This document shows positions 53,893-64,000 of a stretch of DNA of 64,000 bases, one piece after another (position 1 is the stretch's first letter; each line of letters starts with the position of its first letter). The notes below the pieces were generated by a model. It saw only the letters and a list, made by a program, of their open reading frames with translations. It made no database searches and had not been told where the DNA came from. A program made the position numbers and the translations under genes. The stretch is from assembly GCA_024641085.1 (NCBI GenBank), contig JAHEDT010000003.1, positions 115,909 to 179,908 of the forward strand, given 5' to 3'. The stretch comes from Geobacteraceae bacterium. Its GTDB lineage: Bacteria; Desulfobacterota; Desulfuromonadia; Desulfuromonadales; BM103.

Positions 53893-55078
53893 CCATCCCC
53901 GTCGAGCCAAGCAGATCGGCAAAGCTTTCACCCAGGGTGACCCCCGGGACATTGAAATACTTCGCCAGGGTTGCAGCGACATCGGCAAACGACTGGCGTT
54001 CACCGAGATTCACTCCCTTGTGCATCGTTTTCGACCAGATCAGCAATGGCACATATTCGCGGGTGTGGTCCGTCCCGGCCGTGGTCGGGTCACAGCCGTG
54101 ATCGGCACTGACCACCAGCAGATCGTCGGTCCGCATGGCCGCGTAAAGTTGCGGCAACCAGGCATCAAACTCCTCCAGGGCCCGGCCGAAACCGGCCGCG
54201 TCGTTACGGTGGCCATAGACCATATCGAAATCGATCAGGTTGGCCATCAGCAGACCGTTATCCAGATCGGCCAAACCGGACAGTATCTTGCTCATACCGT
54301 CGGCATTGTCTACAGTGGTCGTACTGCTGGAGATGCCACGGCCAGCAAACAGGTCCGAAATCTTACCGACAGCCGAGACCAAAAGACCGTGTCTGGTCAA
54401 GCAATCGAGCAGAGTTGCCTGAGGTGGTGGCGTGGGGAAATCCTTGCGCCGCGGCGAACGGCGGAAACCCTGCTGCGCATCGCCCACAAACGGCCGGGCG
54501 ATCACCCGGGCAATGTTGTAGCGATCAACCAGGCGCCTCGCTGCCTGGCACAACCGGTAAAGCTCTGCCGGAGGAATGATCTCTTCATGCGCGGCGATCT
54601 GAAAGACTGAGTCGACGCTGGTATACAGAATCGGCCGACCGGTCCTGAGATGTTCGGCACCGTACTCCCTGAGAACCGAGATTCCACTTGCCGGCACGTT
54701 GCCGAGCGGCTGTACACCGGCAATCTCGGCAAACTCGGCGACCAGTTTGTCTGGGAAGCCACGCGGATAAGTCGCAAAGGGCCTGTCAAGGACCACCCCG
54801 GCGAGCTCCCAGTGTCCGATGATGCTGTCCTTGCCAGCAGATCGTTCGGCGAGACGACCGTATGCCCCAAGGGGTTCGGCAAGGGCACACACACCCTTGA
54901 TGTCCGCCAGGTTGCCCAGCCCAAGGCCCCCGAGATTAGGAAGATGCAGCCCGCCACAAGCTTTCGCTACATGAGGCAAGGTGGCAGCGCCTTCATCACC
55001 GTATGCCTTGGCGTCAGGGGAAGCTTCCAGCCCGACGCCATCAAGGACAATCCAGATAGCCCGTCTCTTGCACATCAT
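53882..55078 (-). CDS. deoB: Phosphopentomutase
   Basis: Interconverts ribose/deoxyribose 1- and 5-phosphate; 398 aa, alkaline phosphatase fold with two Mn. Metal ligands appear in IVLDGVGLEASPD near 11, NLIDFDMVYGHRND near 285 and SADHGCDPTT near 327. The phospho-acceptor position in GKDSIIGHWE is Ser, where the studied Bacillus enzyme has Thr (GKDT). The start ATG at 55078 overlaps the deoC stop by four bases (ATGA). Together with deoC it degrades deoxynucleosides to acetaldehyde and glyceraldehyde 3-phosphate. Confidence 0.92.
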   Translation of the reverse strand: MMCKRRAIWIVLDGVGLEASPDAKAYGDEGAATLPHVAKACGGLHLPNLGGLGLGNLADIKGVCALAEPLGAYGRLAERSAGKDSIIGHWELAGVVLDRPFATYPRGFPDKLVAEFAEIAGVQPLGNVPASGISVLREYGAEHLRTGRPILYTSVDSVFQIAAHEEIIPPAELYRLCQAARRLVDRYNIARVIARPFVGDAQQGFRRSPRRKDFPTPPPQATLLDCLTRHGLLVSAVGKISDLFAGRGISSSTTTVDNADGMSKILSGLADLDNGLLMANLIDFDMVYGHRNDAAGFGRALEEFDAWLPQLYAAMRTDDLLVVSADHGCDPTTAGTDHTREYVPLLIWSKTMHKGVNLGERQSFADVAATLAKYFNVPGVTLGESFADLLGSTGMVSF

Positions 55079-55749
55079 CGCGACCAGCCTGAACTTCCCT
55101 GCCACTGCTGCATAATGACAGCTCCGGCGCTGGTGCCGATACGTTCTGCTCCCGCAACTAACATTGCCCGGCAGGTCGACCAGTCACGGATCCCGCCAGC
55201 CGCCTTGACCTTGACCCGAGCGGTGGCAGCCTCAACCAACAGCCTGACATCATCGACAGTGGCGCCCGATGCGGCAAAGCCGGTTGAAGTCTTGACATAA
55301 TCGGCACCGCTCGTGGCCACAATGTCCGCCAGTCTGCGCTTGACAGCATCGTCAAACAAACAGCACTCGATGATCACCTTGACCAGGGCGGGTTGAGCGG
55401 CAGCCACCACCCGGTGGATATCTTCCAGGACGCTAGCGAAATCCAAGGCCCGGGCAGAACCAATACGAATCACCATGTCAACCTCTTTGGCCCCAAGTTC
55501 GACGACCTGGCAGGTTTCAAAAACCTTGGTCTCGGTCGTCTGGTTCCCCAGGGGAAAGCCGATGACCGTTCCCACGGCAACTTCGGAGCCATACAGCAGC
55601 CGGCCTGCGTGAGAAACGTAGCAGGCGGGAACGCACACCGAGGCGAAGCCGTACTCGACAGCTTCCTCGCAAAGGAGGGCGATATCCGCTTCGGTGGCAT
55701 CGGCCCTGAGCAGGGTATGGTCAATGAACTTTGCAGGTGAATCCATCAT
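55075..55749 (-). CDS. deoC: Deoxyribose-phosphate aldolase
   Basis: Cleaves 2-deoxyribose 5-phosphate; 224 aa class I aldolase. The Schiff-base Lys is in GADYVKTSTGF near 154 and the second Lys in VKAAGGIRDW near 184. FIDHTLLRADATEADI near residue 8 is the normal N-terminus. Tandem ATG codons at 55749 and 55746 are the likely starts although the ribosome-binding site is weak; frames extending to 55875 overlap argJ. It is coupled to deoB by a four-base overlap. Confidence 0.92.
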   Translation of the reverse strand: MMDSPAKFIDHTLLRADATEADIALLCEEAVEYGFASVCVPACYVSHAGRLLYGSEVAVGTVIGFPLGNQTTETKVFETCQVVELGAKEVDMVIRIGSARALDFASVLEDIHRVVAAAQPALVKVIIECCLFDDAVKRRLADIVATSGADYVKTSTGFAASGATVDDVRLLVEAATARVKVKAAGGIRDWSTCRAMLVAGAERIGTSAGAVIMQQWQGSSGWSR

Positions 55750-55795
55750 GCATGCTTTGCTGGCAGCCTCTGGATGCGCTGCCGTGGTGCGCTGA

Positions 55796-56995
55796 TCAAG
55801 TACGATAAGCCGCATTGATCCGTACATAGTCGTAAGAAAGATCGGAGGTATAGTAATAAGCACTGCCCTCCCCAAGGGCGAGATTGATCGTCACCGTGAA
55901 CTCAGGCTTCTTGAGAATTTCACTAGCTTTGGTTTCCTGATCAGCGCCAAGCCCGAGGCCATTGGAGACCATCATGATGTCGTCGAACATGATACTCACC
56001 GTGTCCGGGTCAACGTCAGCCCCCGAGTAACCGACTGCAGCAATAATCCTCCCCCAATTGGCATCTTCGCCAAAGAATGCAGTTTTGACCAGCTGTGACG
56101 TGGCGACGCTGCGTGCAGCGACCAAGGCATCCGCCTCGCTGGCTGCACCCTTGACCTCGACGCGCACCAGCTTTGTCGCACCTTCGCCATCCCGGGCAAT
56201 CATTTTGGCGAGATCGAGCATAACGTCATTCAGTGCGGCGGTAAACAGCCCCAATTCCGGAGATTCTGCGACGATCTCGGGGTTTCCTGCTTCGCCGCTG
56301 GCGAGCAGGAGAGCCATATCGTTCGTCGAGGTATCCCGATCGACGGTAATTCGGTTGAACGAGCTGTTCACGGCCTGTCGCAACGCATCTTCCAGCAAAC
56401 CGTCCGCCAGTACCGCATCGGTGAGGATAAAAGCCAGCATGGTCGCCATATCCGGGTGGATCATTCCAGCACCCTTGGCCATGCCGAACAGGCGCACTTC
56501 GCTCCCGTCGAAGCTGATGCAGCGGCCGCTCATTTTCGGGAAGGCGTCAGTGGTCATCATGGCCCTGGCCACACCTTCGAACTGGTCTTGGCTGAGCATC
56601 CTGCAGAGGTCCGACACATGTCCCTCGAAACAGTGCATCGGGAGTGGAGCACCGATCACACCGGTCGAGGAGACCGCCACCAGCTGGGGCGCGATGTCGA
56701 GGCTTTCCGCAACCAGGTCACCACAGCGTCTTGCATTCAGCAGGCCCTGTTCACCGGTACAGGCATTGGCATTGCCGCTGTTGACCAGGATTGCCTGGCA
56801 GAGGCCCTGACGTACCCGGGATTCGGTGATCTTCACCGGAGCGGCCACCACCTTGTTGGTGGTAAAAACTCCTGCGCACTCCACCGGTTTGTCTGCACAG
56901 ATCAACGCCAGGTCAAGTTTTCCGGACTTCTTGATCCCCGAGCTGCAAGCTGCAGCCTTGAATCCCTTCGGTATGGAAAGAGCAGATTCAGTCAT
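55796..56995 (-). CDS. argJ: Bifunctional glutamate N-acetyltransferase (ArgJ)
   Basis: Transfers acetyl from N-acetylornithine to glutamate in the cyclic arginine pathway and may also use acetyl-CoA; 399 aa. The self-cleavage site is in KGAGMIHPDMATMLAF near 180, with Thr as the new N-terminal nucleophile. VNSGNANACTG near 72 and GRIIAAVGYSGAD near 317 are conserved. Its start overlaps the histidine kinase gene by eight bases. SecA lies two genes upstream, a recurring neighbour in this group. Confidence 0.94.
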   Translation of the reverse strand: MTESALSIPKGFKAAACSSGIKKSGKLDLALICADKPVECAGVFTTNKVVAAPVKITESRVRQGLCQAILVNSGNANACTGEQGLLNARRCGDLVAESLDIAPQLVAVSSTGVIGAPLPMHCFEGHVSDLCRMLSQDQFEGVARAMMTTDAFPKMSGRCISFDGSEVRLFGMAKGAGMIHPDMATMLAFILTDAVLADGLLEDALRQAVNSSFNRITVDRDTSTNDMALLLASGEAGNPEIVAESPELGLFTAALNDVMLDLAKMIARDGEGATKLVRVEVKGAASEADALVAARSVATSQLVKTAFFGEDANWGRIIAAVGYSGADVDPDTVSIMFDDIMMVSNGLGLGADQETKASEILKKPEFTVTINLALGEGSAYYYTSDLSYDYVRINAAYRT

Positions 56996-58694
56996 AGGTC
57001 AACTCCATGGATGTTTCCCGGGTCGGTAGCAGGAGACCGATCGAAGTCCCCTCCTCTTCTACGGGTTCGAGAAAAATTTCACCCTTCATCTGTCGCAGAA
57101 TAGCCCGGCAGGTTGCCAGACCGATCCCGACACCTTTCGGTTTGCCAATATCCAGGCTGCCGAGCTGCGAATATTCCTGGAAAATCTCCTCAGCGCAGTC
57201 TCTCGGCACAGTCTGCCCCTGGTTGGCAATCTGCAGGTAGACCGTAAGCCGCCCGTTTAATGACTGGCCTGCAGCGCTGATCCAGAGCTTACCCCCCGGG
57301 CGGTTGAACTTGATGGCATTGTCGAGCAGGCCATCGAGCAGCAGATCCAGCTTACTCTCGTCACCCCAGACCGACATGAGGCCACCGGGCATGTCGATTA
57401 TAAGGTCAAGACCCCTCTCGATCATTCCTTCTTGGTGGCGGCTCAGCACGCGCGCAACAGAGTCAGCGAGGGAGAGCTCCTGCAAGTGCCAGCTCTCACT
57501 GCCCGAATCAATTGAGAAGAGGCGCAGCATGCCGGTCAGTAACTGCTCGAGATGTTTGCCCTCCGTGTAGATCCCATCAATATATTCGCGCATCCTCGAT
57601 TCATCTATCTGGTCGAAAAAGTTGAGTAGCAGGTCGGCGAAGCCGAGTACGGAGGTCAATGGTGTCTTTAACTCGTGGGAGAGGTTGCAGACAAAGCGGG
57701 TGCGGTCCTGGTGCAGTTTCAGCAGTTCGGCATGGGCGCGCTCGACGTCCTGATTCCTTTCATGCACATCACCTACCAGCTTCATATTCTCAATGGCCAG
57801 GGCCGTCTGGTGGGCGATCATCAGCAATAGTTCCTGATCGACACCGGTAAAGGCTTCGCCATTGCGCTTGTTGTTTACGTTCAGAACTCCTATGACGCGC
57901 TGTTGATACCGGATCGGCACCGAAAGGAGCGAGCCGGTTCGGTATCGGGGAGCCCCGCCCCTTGGCGGAAAGCGCCCATCAGTCGACAAGTCGTCGATCA
58001 GGACCGGTTCTCCATGGGCCAGAACATAGCCGGAGACCCCTTCTCCCGGTGGGATCGCGACATTCTTGCACACGTTGTCAGGCAGCCCGCATGCCGCGCA
58101 GATTTTCAGAATGCCTTGGACGTCTTCGAGCATCAGGGAGACGATGTCGACACCAAGGGCGGATTGGATCAGGGCGACAATCCGGTCAAGCAGCTTCTGC
58201 AGGTCATCGGCGCTCCGGGTCGTCTCACCGACCGCCTTGAGCAGGATCAGATCATCCAGGGAACGTTGGGCATTCTGCTGGGTGAGCGTCTGTCGGGCAC
58301 CTAGCTTCTCGCGAAGGGAGACGCGCGCCGCGGTATCGAGGAGAGCATCTTTGCGGAGAGGGTGAACCAGGACGTCATCGACGCCGTTATGAAACGCCGC
58401 AAGAGCCATTGCGAACGCCCGATCGGTCAGAACGGCGACAAGGGACAGGTGCGGATGAACACGACGAATCTGCTGCAGCACATCAAGCCCCTGGCAGTCA
58501 CTGCCAGTCAGGTCGCAGAAAACCATCTGCACCTTTTCCCGGGAAATCTGGTCGGCCACACCTGGCCCTTGATCGAGCGCCCTGACGACGACCCCTGCTT
58601 GCGGCCAGGCGGCACGAACCGCCGCGAGGCTGCCCGGCTGCGCTTCCAGAAGCAGCAGTTTGAGACTGGCGGATTCCTCCGGACCGGTGGCCAT
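56988..58694 (-). CDS. Hybrid sensor kinase: receiver-GAF-histidine kinase
   Basis: 568 aa, cytoplasmic. Residues about 12-130 are a receiver with Asp in MVFCDLTGSDCQG (near 61). About 165-320 is a GAF domain (VDIVSLMLEDVQG, GVLNVNNKRNGEAFTG). A HisKA domain has the phosphorylated His in CNLSHELKTPLTSVLG near 348. The HATPase part has DNAIKFNRPGG and GVGIGLATCRAIL. There is no transmembrane segment. It lies between secA and argJ, with an eight-base overlap with argJ. The start has GGGAGAG upstream. No cognate output gene is adjacent, so the partner is unknown. Confidence 0.87.
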   Translation of the reverse strand: MATGPEESASLKLLLLEAQPGSLAAVRAAWPQAGVVVRALDQGPGVADQISREKVQMVFCDLTGSDCQGLDVLQQIRRVHPHLSLVAVLTDRAFAMALAAFHNGVDDVLVHPLRKDALLDTAARVSLREKLGARQTLTQQNAQRSLDDLILLKAVGETTRSADDLQKLLDRIVALIQSALGVDIVSLMLEDVQGILKICAACGLPDNVCKNVAIPPGEGVSGYVLAHGEPVLIDDLSTDGRFPPRGGAPRYRTGSLLSVPIRYQQRVIGVLNVNNKRNGEAFTGVDQELLLMIAHQTALAIENMKLVGDVHERNQDVERAHAELLKLHQDRTRFVCNLSHELKTPLTSVLGFADLLLNFFDQIDESRMREYIDGIYTEGKHLEQLLTGMLRLFSIDSGSESWHLQELSLADSVARVLSRHQEGMIERGLDLIIDMPGGLMSVWGDESKLDLLLDGLLDNAIKFNRPGGKLWISAAGQSLNGRLTVYLQIANQGQTVPRDCAEEIFQEYSQLGSLDIGKPKGVGIGLATCRAILRQMKGEIFLEPVEEEGTSIGLLLPTRETSMELTYD

Positions 58695-58723
58695 GCACTC
58701 TCTCCCGCTTGTTCAGAACCGCT

Positions 58724-61417
<2,694 letters not shown>

Positions 61418-61563
61418 TCACTCCATTGCCGGCATGCCTGCCGGTGACTTTACAGGGAATCTCCGGGTATCATTCCAGCCGGAACTGCGAATTTTAACAC
61501 ACCACTGATTGTACTCACAAGGCTAAAGGGACTGTGTAAAGGAGTTCGCCGTAAAGCCATAGA

Positions 61564-61600
61564 CATGGAATCCCCGGAGGTGGCCTCCGGGGATTCCATG
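61564..61600. repeat. 17-bp perfect hairpin upstream of secA
   Basis: Bases 61564-61580 pair perfectly with 61584-61600 around a TGG loop (core CCCCGGAGG/CCTCCGGGG). It lies 45 bases after the stop of the small secreted protein gene and about 150 bases before the secA start. No T-run follows on the minus strand, so read-through into secA is possible. Confidence 0.75.
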
Positions 61601-61645
61601 TACATTTCCAAGGATGTGACAGCAACGCCGCCAGCGGTTCAGGTC

Positions 61646-62137
61646 CTAATTCCAGTGCCCTTTCTGGAAGCTGAAAATGTGGCGATTCGGAATGACTTCG
61701 ACGACCGCAAACGACTCTTTATCAAAATGATCCGGAGTGCTTGCAGATGATTCGTACACCTGCTCGCGGTATGAGAGAACACCGACGAAAGGGATCGAAC
61801 GGGACTTGGAGCGGCGGACCTTGACACTCAGCGTGGAAGCATCTATTTCATGGTAGCGCGCGCGGTATGTGCCGTCGGCCTGCTTGACAATATCCATGCG
61901 AGAGCGGGAAAAACGATGATTGCTGTTTAACTGCCGTACCTTCCACTTGGCAAATTTTTCAAAATCACTACTCTTGCTGTCCAACTCCCGATCCTGAGGT
62001 GGCCCCGGCTTGACATCGGCCGGCGTCACGGATACATAGCTGACCTGGGTCGGGGTCACCCCAGCCGCCAAAACGGGTAAACTCAGCATGAGAGCGGCTG
62101 TGGACAATAGTGCTATTCTGGCGAAACTAGAAAACAT
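61646..62137 (-). CDS. Small secreted hypothetical protein upstream of secA
   Basis: 163 aa with a clear signal peptide (MFSSFARIALLSTAALMLSLPVLA). The mature part is basic and beta-rich (GTYRARYHEIDASTLSVKVRRSKSR near 95 is its most distinctive stretch, given in part). It is in the same direction as secA, about 230 bases upstream, the place where SecM stands in enterobacteria, but it lacks the SecM arrest motif. The ribosome-binding site AGGAGGTGAC is strong. I do not recognise a named family. Confidence 0.72.
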   Translation of the reverse strand: MFSSFARIALLSTAALMLSLPVLAAGVTPTQVSYVSVTPADVKPGPPQDRELDSKSSDFEKFAKWKVRQLNSNHRFSRSRMDIVKQADGTYRARYHEIDASTLSVKVRRSKSRSIPFVGVLSYREQVYESSASTPDHFDKESFAVVEVIPNRHIFSFQKGHWN

Positions 62138-62374
62138 AAGTCACCTCCTGCGGCAGATTACTGGTTTGACCTATGCATTGAGCAATGATCATACCAGAAT
62201 GCAACCACATGAGACTAACCATTTGATTTCACAGAAATATAAGGTAAATACCTGCGTCTCTGGAAACCCACATCAGGGCCAATTCGGCATGTGCAGAGAC
62301 AATTTACGTCAGGGAACCCAGTGAAATCAAACCTACCTGCTGGATATTGTAACGCGTTTTAAAACCAATGCAGT
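62138..62374. other. Intergenic region upstream of the small secreted gene
   Basis: About 240 bases between the secreted protein start and the terminator of the VWA-OmpA gene. It should carry the minus-strand promoter of the secreted protein and perhaps secA. I could not assign -35 and -10 boxes. No gene is seen. Confidence 0.5.
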
Positions 62375-62412
62375 AAAAAAAACCGGCCAGGTGTTCAACA
62401 ACACCTGGCCGG
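62375..62412 (-). terminator. Rho-independent terminator of the VWA-OmpA gene
   Basis: CCGGCCAGGTGTT (62383-62395) pairs perfectly with AACACCTGGCCGG (62400-62412) around CAAC. On the minus strand eight T follow (complement of 62375-62382). It lies 35 bases past the stop. Confidence 0.93.
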
Positions 62413-62447
62413 AGGCAAACATATGCTCAATCAGTCGAAGGATTCAA

Positions 62448-63512
62448 CTACTTGGACTGCAGCTCCACACGGCGGTTGAGCTTGCGGCCTTCCCTGGTGT
62501 TATTGTCATACTTCGCCTGGGTTTCACCATAGCCTACGGCCTCCAGGCGAGCTTCCGGGATGCCGTTGCTGACCAGCCAGTTTTTCACCGAAGCGGCACG
62601 ACGTTCGGAGAGCCCCTGATTATAGTTCTCAGGACCGGTTGCATCGGTGTGACCGGACACCACGAAATTGACGTTGGCATCCTCTTCCAGGATCATCTTG
62701 GCTTGTTCAAGGACGGGGATCATGTCATCGGTGATCGCCGACTTGTCAAAACCGAACAGCAGGTTGAAGGTCACCACTTGCTTGGCAACCGGAACGGGAG
62801 CAGGCTTGGGCGGAGGCGGAACCATGACCGGAGCCGGCTTGGGAGCCATGGGTGGCGGCTGAACTTCGTCATAGAGAACGTTCTTGGCAAACGCATCACA
62901 TTGCAGGGATTTGGCATCAACAACGACGCTACAGCTGGAAAGTGACTTGATCGCGTCTATGGTTTGCTTACCCTTGACAGAGTCAGCATAGCTAACCACG
63001 TGAATGCAGAGATTGCCGCCGTGCTTGGCGTAAAGGGCTTTAGCTTCCATAATAGGATCAGGCCCTTCATTGGCCTCGCCATCAGTGAACATGATCAAGG
63101 CCGTTTTTCCGGGCAGTTGGTCAATGGCAGAACCGACTTTCATCAAACCCTCACCCATGGTAGTAAACTGGTTCCAAGGCGGCACGATACTGTTCGCCGC
63201 CGCACTGAGCGAACCATTCTTGTAGACAGCTGGAGCGCTGATTACCTTGTAGTTTGCGAACGTGGAAACACCGCTTTTATAACCAAGTTCAGGGGTAGCA
63301 TTATCAAGACAGTTGACGGCAGTAATCGCCTGATCAAGCTTCTGGTGTCCGGCCATGACATTGGCCTGGGCCATCGAACCGGAGGTGTCCAAGAAGACAA
63401 TGAAGTTGTCTACCCTCTTAACCAGTTCCGCTGAAGCGTAAAGGGGGAGAGCCAGGCTCATAGACAGGACAATGACCATTACGGATAACCAAACTTTACA
63501 ATTTTTTTTCAT
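62448..63512 (-). CDS. VWA domain - OmpA domain envelope protein
   Basis: 354 aa with a signal peptide (ends LALPLYASA near residue 28). Residues about 35-195 are a von Willebrand A domain with the metal-site DTSGSM and a following Thr/Asp-containing loop (MFTDGEANEG). A Pro-rich linker (PPPMAPKPAPVMVPPPP, near 222) joins it to an OmpA/MotB domain with VSGHTDATGPENYNQGLSERRA and the RRVEL end. The design is a peptidoglycan-anchored periplasmic or surface adhesion/scaffold protein. The ATG at 63512 has AAGGAG eight bases upstream. Confidence 0.87.
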   Translation of the reverse strand: MKKNCKVWLSVMVIVLSMSLALPLYASAELVKRVDNFIVFLDTSGSMAQANVMAGHQKLDQAITAVNCLDNATPELGYKSGVSTFANYKVISAPAVYKNGSLSAAANSIVPPWNQFTTMGEGLMKVGSAIDQLPGKTALIMFTDGEANEGPDPIMEAKALYAKHGGNLCIHVVSYADSVKGKQTIDAIKSLSSCSVVVDAKSLQCDAFAKNVLYDEVQPPPMAPKPAPVMVPPPPKPAPVPVAKQVVTFNLLFGFDKSAITDDMIPVLEQAKMILEEDANVNFVVSGHTDATGPENYNQGLSERRAASVKNWLVSNGIPEARLEAVGYGETQAKYDNNTREGRKLNRRVELQSK

Positions 63513-63591
63513 CGATATCACTCCTTAATTCCTATTCTCTACATTTGAGATGGACCCTCTAAAGGGGTCAGTTTTTAGTAACATTTTGGAA

Positions 63592-63619
63592 ATATTAGCT
63601 TACACCGCCAATTAGTCAA
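63592..63619 (-). promoter_or_regulatory. Candidate sigma-70 promoter of the VWA-OmpA gene
   Basis: On the minus strand TTGACT (complement of 63614-63619) and TAATAT (complement of 63592-63597) are separated by 16 bases. The predicted start near 63585 leaves a leader of about 70 nt before the ATG. Confidence 0.5.
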
Positions 63620-63744
63620 CGGTTTGAACACACTAAATTTAAAGAAATATAGAAAAAATTTCATTTTTAGTACCGATATTAGGAAGATTCCTGAAAAAAG
63701 GCGCGTTGATTACGGGCAATTGACTTTGGCCTGGACGGCAGGCA

Positions 63745-63768
63745 TAAAAAAACCCGACGCTGTCGGGT
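63745..63768 (-). terminator. Rho-independent terminator of the M23 peptidase gene
   Basis: ACCCGAC (63752-63758) pairs with GTCGGGT (63762-63768) around a GCT loop. On the minus strand it is followed by a run of T from the complement of 63745-63751. It lies about 35 bases past the gene's stop. Confidence 0.9.
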
Positions 63769-63803
63769 CATCTAATTTATACAGGGTTCTTTAAATAGGT
63801 ATG

Positions 63804-64000
63804 TCAGAGATATTTGTGCGGGTTGACGGGGACGCCATTGAGGCGAACTTCATAATGGACATGGGAGCCGGTTGAACGTCCGGTATTGCCGACCGATGAG
63901 ACCAGGTCGCCGCGCCTGACCCTCTGACCGACCTTGACATGATACTTGGAGTTATGTCCGTAGACGGTACGGTAACCGTATCCATGGTCGATGGTGACCA
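63804..64000 (-). CDS. M23 family metallopeptidase, C-terminal part (cut by window edge)
   Basis: Only the last 65 codons are inside the window; the 5' part lies beyond base 64000. Read on the minus strand they give VTIDHGYGYRTVYGHNSK, then RRGDLVSSVGNTGRSTGSHVHYEV, which contains the LytM/M23 signature (YGH and the HxH zinc ligands), ending in PHKYL. The product is probably a periplasmic peptidoglycan endopeptidase or an EnvC/NlpD-type activator; active-site residues present here are intact. Confidence 0.88.
   Translation of the reverse strand, partial: VTIDHGYGYRTVYGHNSKYHVKVGQRVRRGDLVSSVGNTGRSTGSHVHYEVRLNGVPVNPHKYL

Noticed and set aside
63553..63576. GACCC/GGGTC hairpin with following T residues on the plus strand
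   Set aside because: The stem is only five base pairs and no plus-strand gene precedes it; likely chance or part of the leader of the VWA-OmpA gene.

Overview
The window is a dense, roughly 55-60% GC bacterial chromosome segment. It most resembles a member of the Desulfuromonadales/Geobacterales (Desulfuromonadota, former Deltaproteobacteria). The evidence is an eight-haem periplasmic cytochrome of the hydroxylamine oxidoreductase type, sigma-54 enhancer-binding regulation, an IV-type set of CheY/PilZ/GAF signalling proteins, MucR-like and SPOR proteins, and gene orders such as nadC-birA-coaX and secA-argJ. I assign the group by protein character, not by a search. No rRNA, tRNA, CRISPR array, intact insertion sequence or prophage was seen.

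Layout. 0-3.5 kb: an M24 peptidase and the octahaem cytochrome, both minus, each ended by a clear hairpin terminator; an FNR/HcpR-like palindrome lies upstream of the cytochrome. 3.8-4.6 kb: a ZIP metal transporter. 4.6-12.8 kb: a long minus-strand run (nadC, birA, coaX, an EF-G paralogue, a SPOR protein, a helical-repeat protein, a MOSC protein, mogA). 13-20.4 kb: an OmpA-like lipoprotein, then minus-strand homocysteine methyltransferase, ABC-F ATPase and a ParA-like ATPase, then a BioD-like/DRTGG protein on plus. 20.4-31.2 kb: RNase E/G with a structured leader, a Smr protein, an MltD-type transglycosylase, HflX with an extra N-terminal domain, FabI, a DsbC-like protein carrying a haem-type motif, and MntP. 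31.2-40.2 kb: a PHP phosphoesterase, OppD/OppF ATPases without permease genes, a PLP desulfhydrase, a GFA protein, an MltF-like transglycosylase, a cysteine hydrolase, YajQ and threonine aldolase.

40.2-45.5 kb is the most interesting part. A sigma-54 activator has an N-terminal ferredoxin plus [FeFe]-hydrogenase-like sensor. Its own apparent sigma-70 promoter overlaps a GTGCC-N6-GGCAC palindrome. Two more copies of that palindrome lie in tandem behind the gene, upstream of a perfect -24/-12 sigma-54 promoter. This promoter is followed within about 100 nt by a rho-independent terminator, and then by ptsP. The simplest reading is a redox- or H2-responsive activator that represses itself and drives a small, apparently non-coding RNA. 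This is inference from sequence layout.

45.5-64 kb: a stem-loop-rich repeat block, valS, an acidic-tailed response regulator, a dGTPase-like HD protein, a MucR/Ros zinc-finger regulator behind a very AT-rich promoter, a DUF2914 protein, a pseudo-receiver/PilZ protein, then a minus-strand group secA - hybrid histidine kinase - argJ - deoC - deoB. It ends with a small secreted protein upstream of secA, a VWA-OmpA envelope protein and the 3' end of an M23 peptidase gene cut by the window edge.
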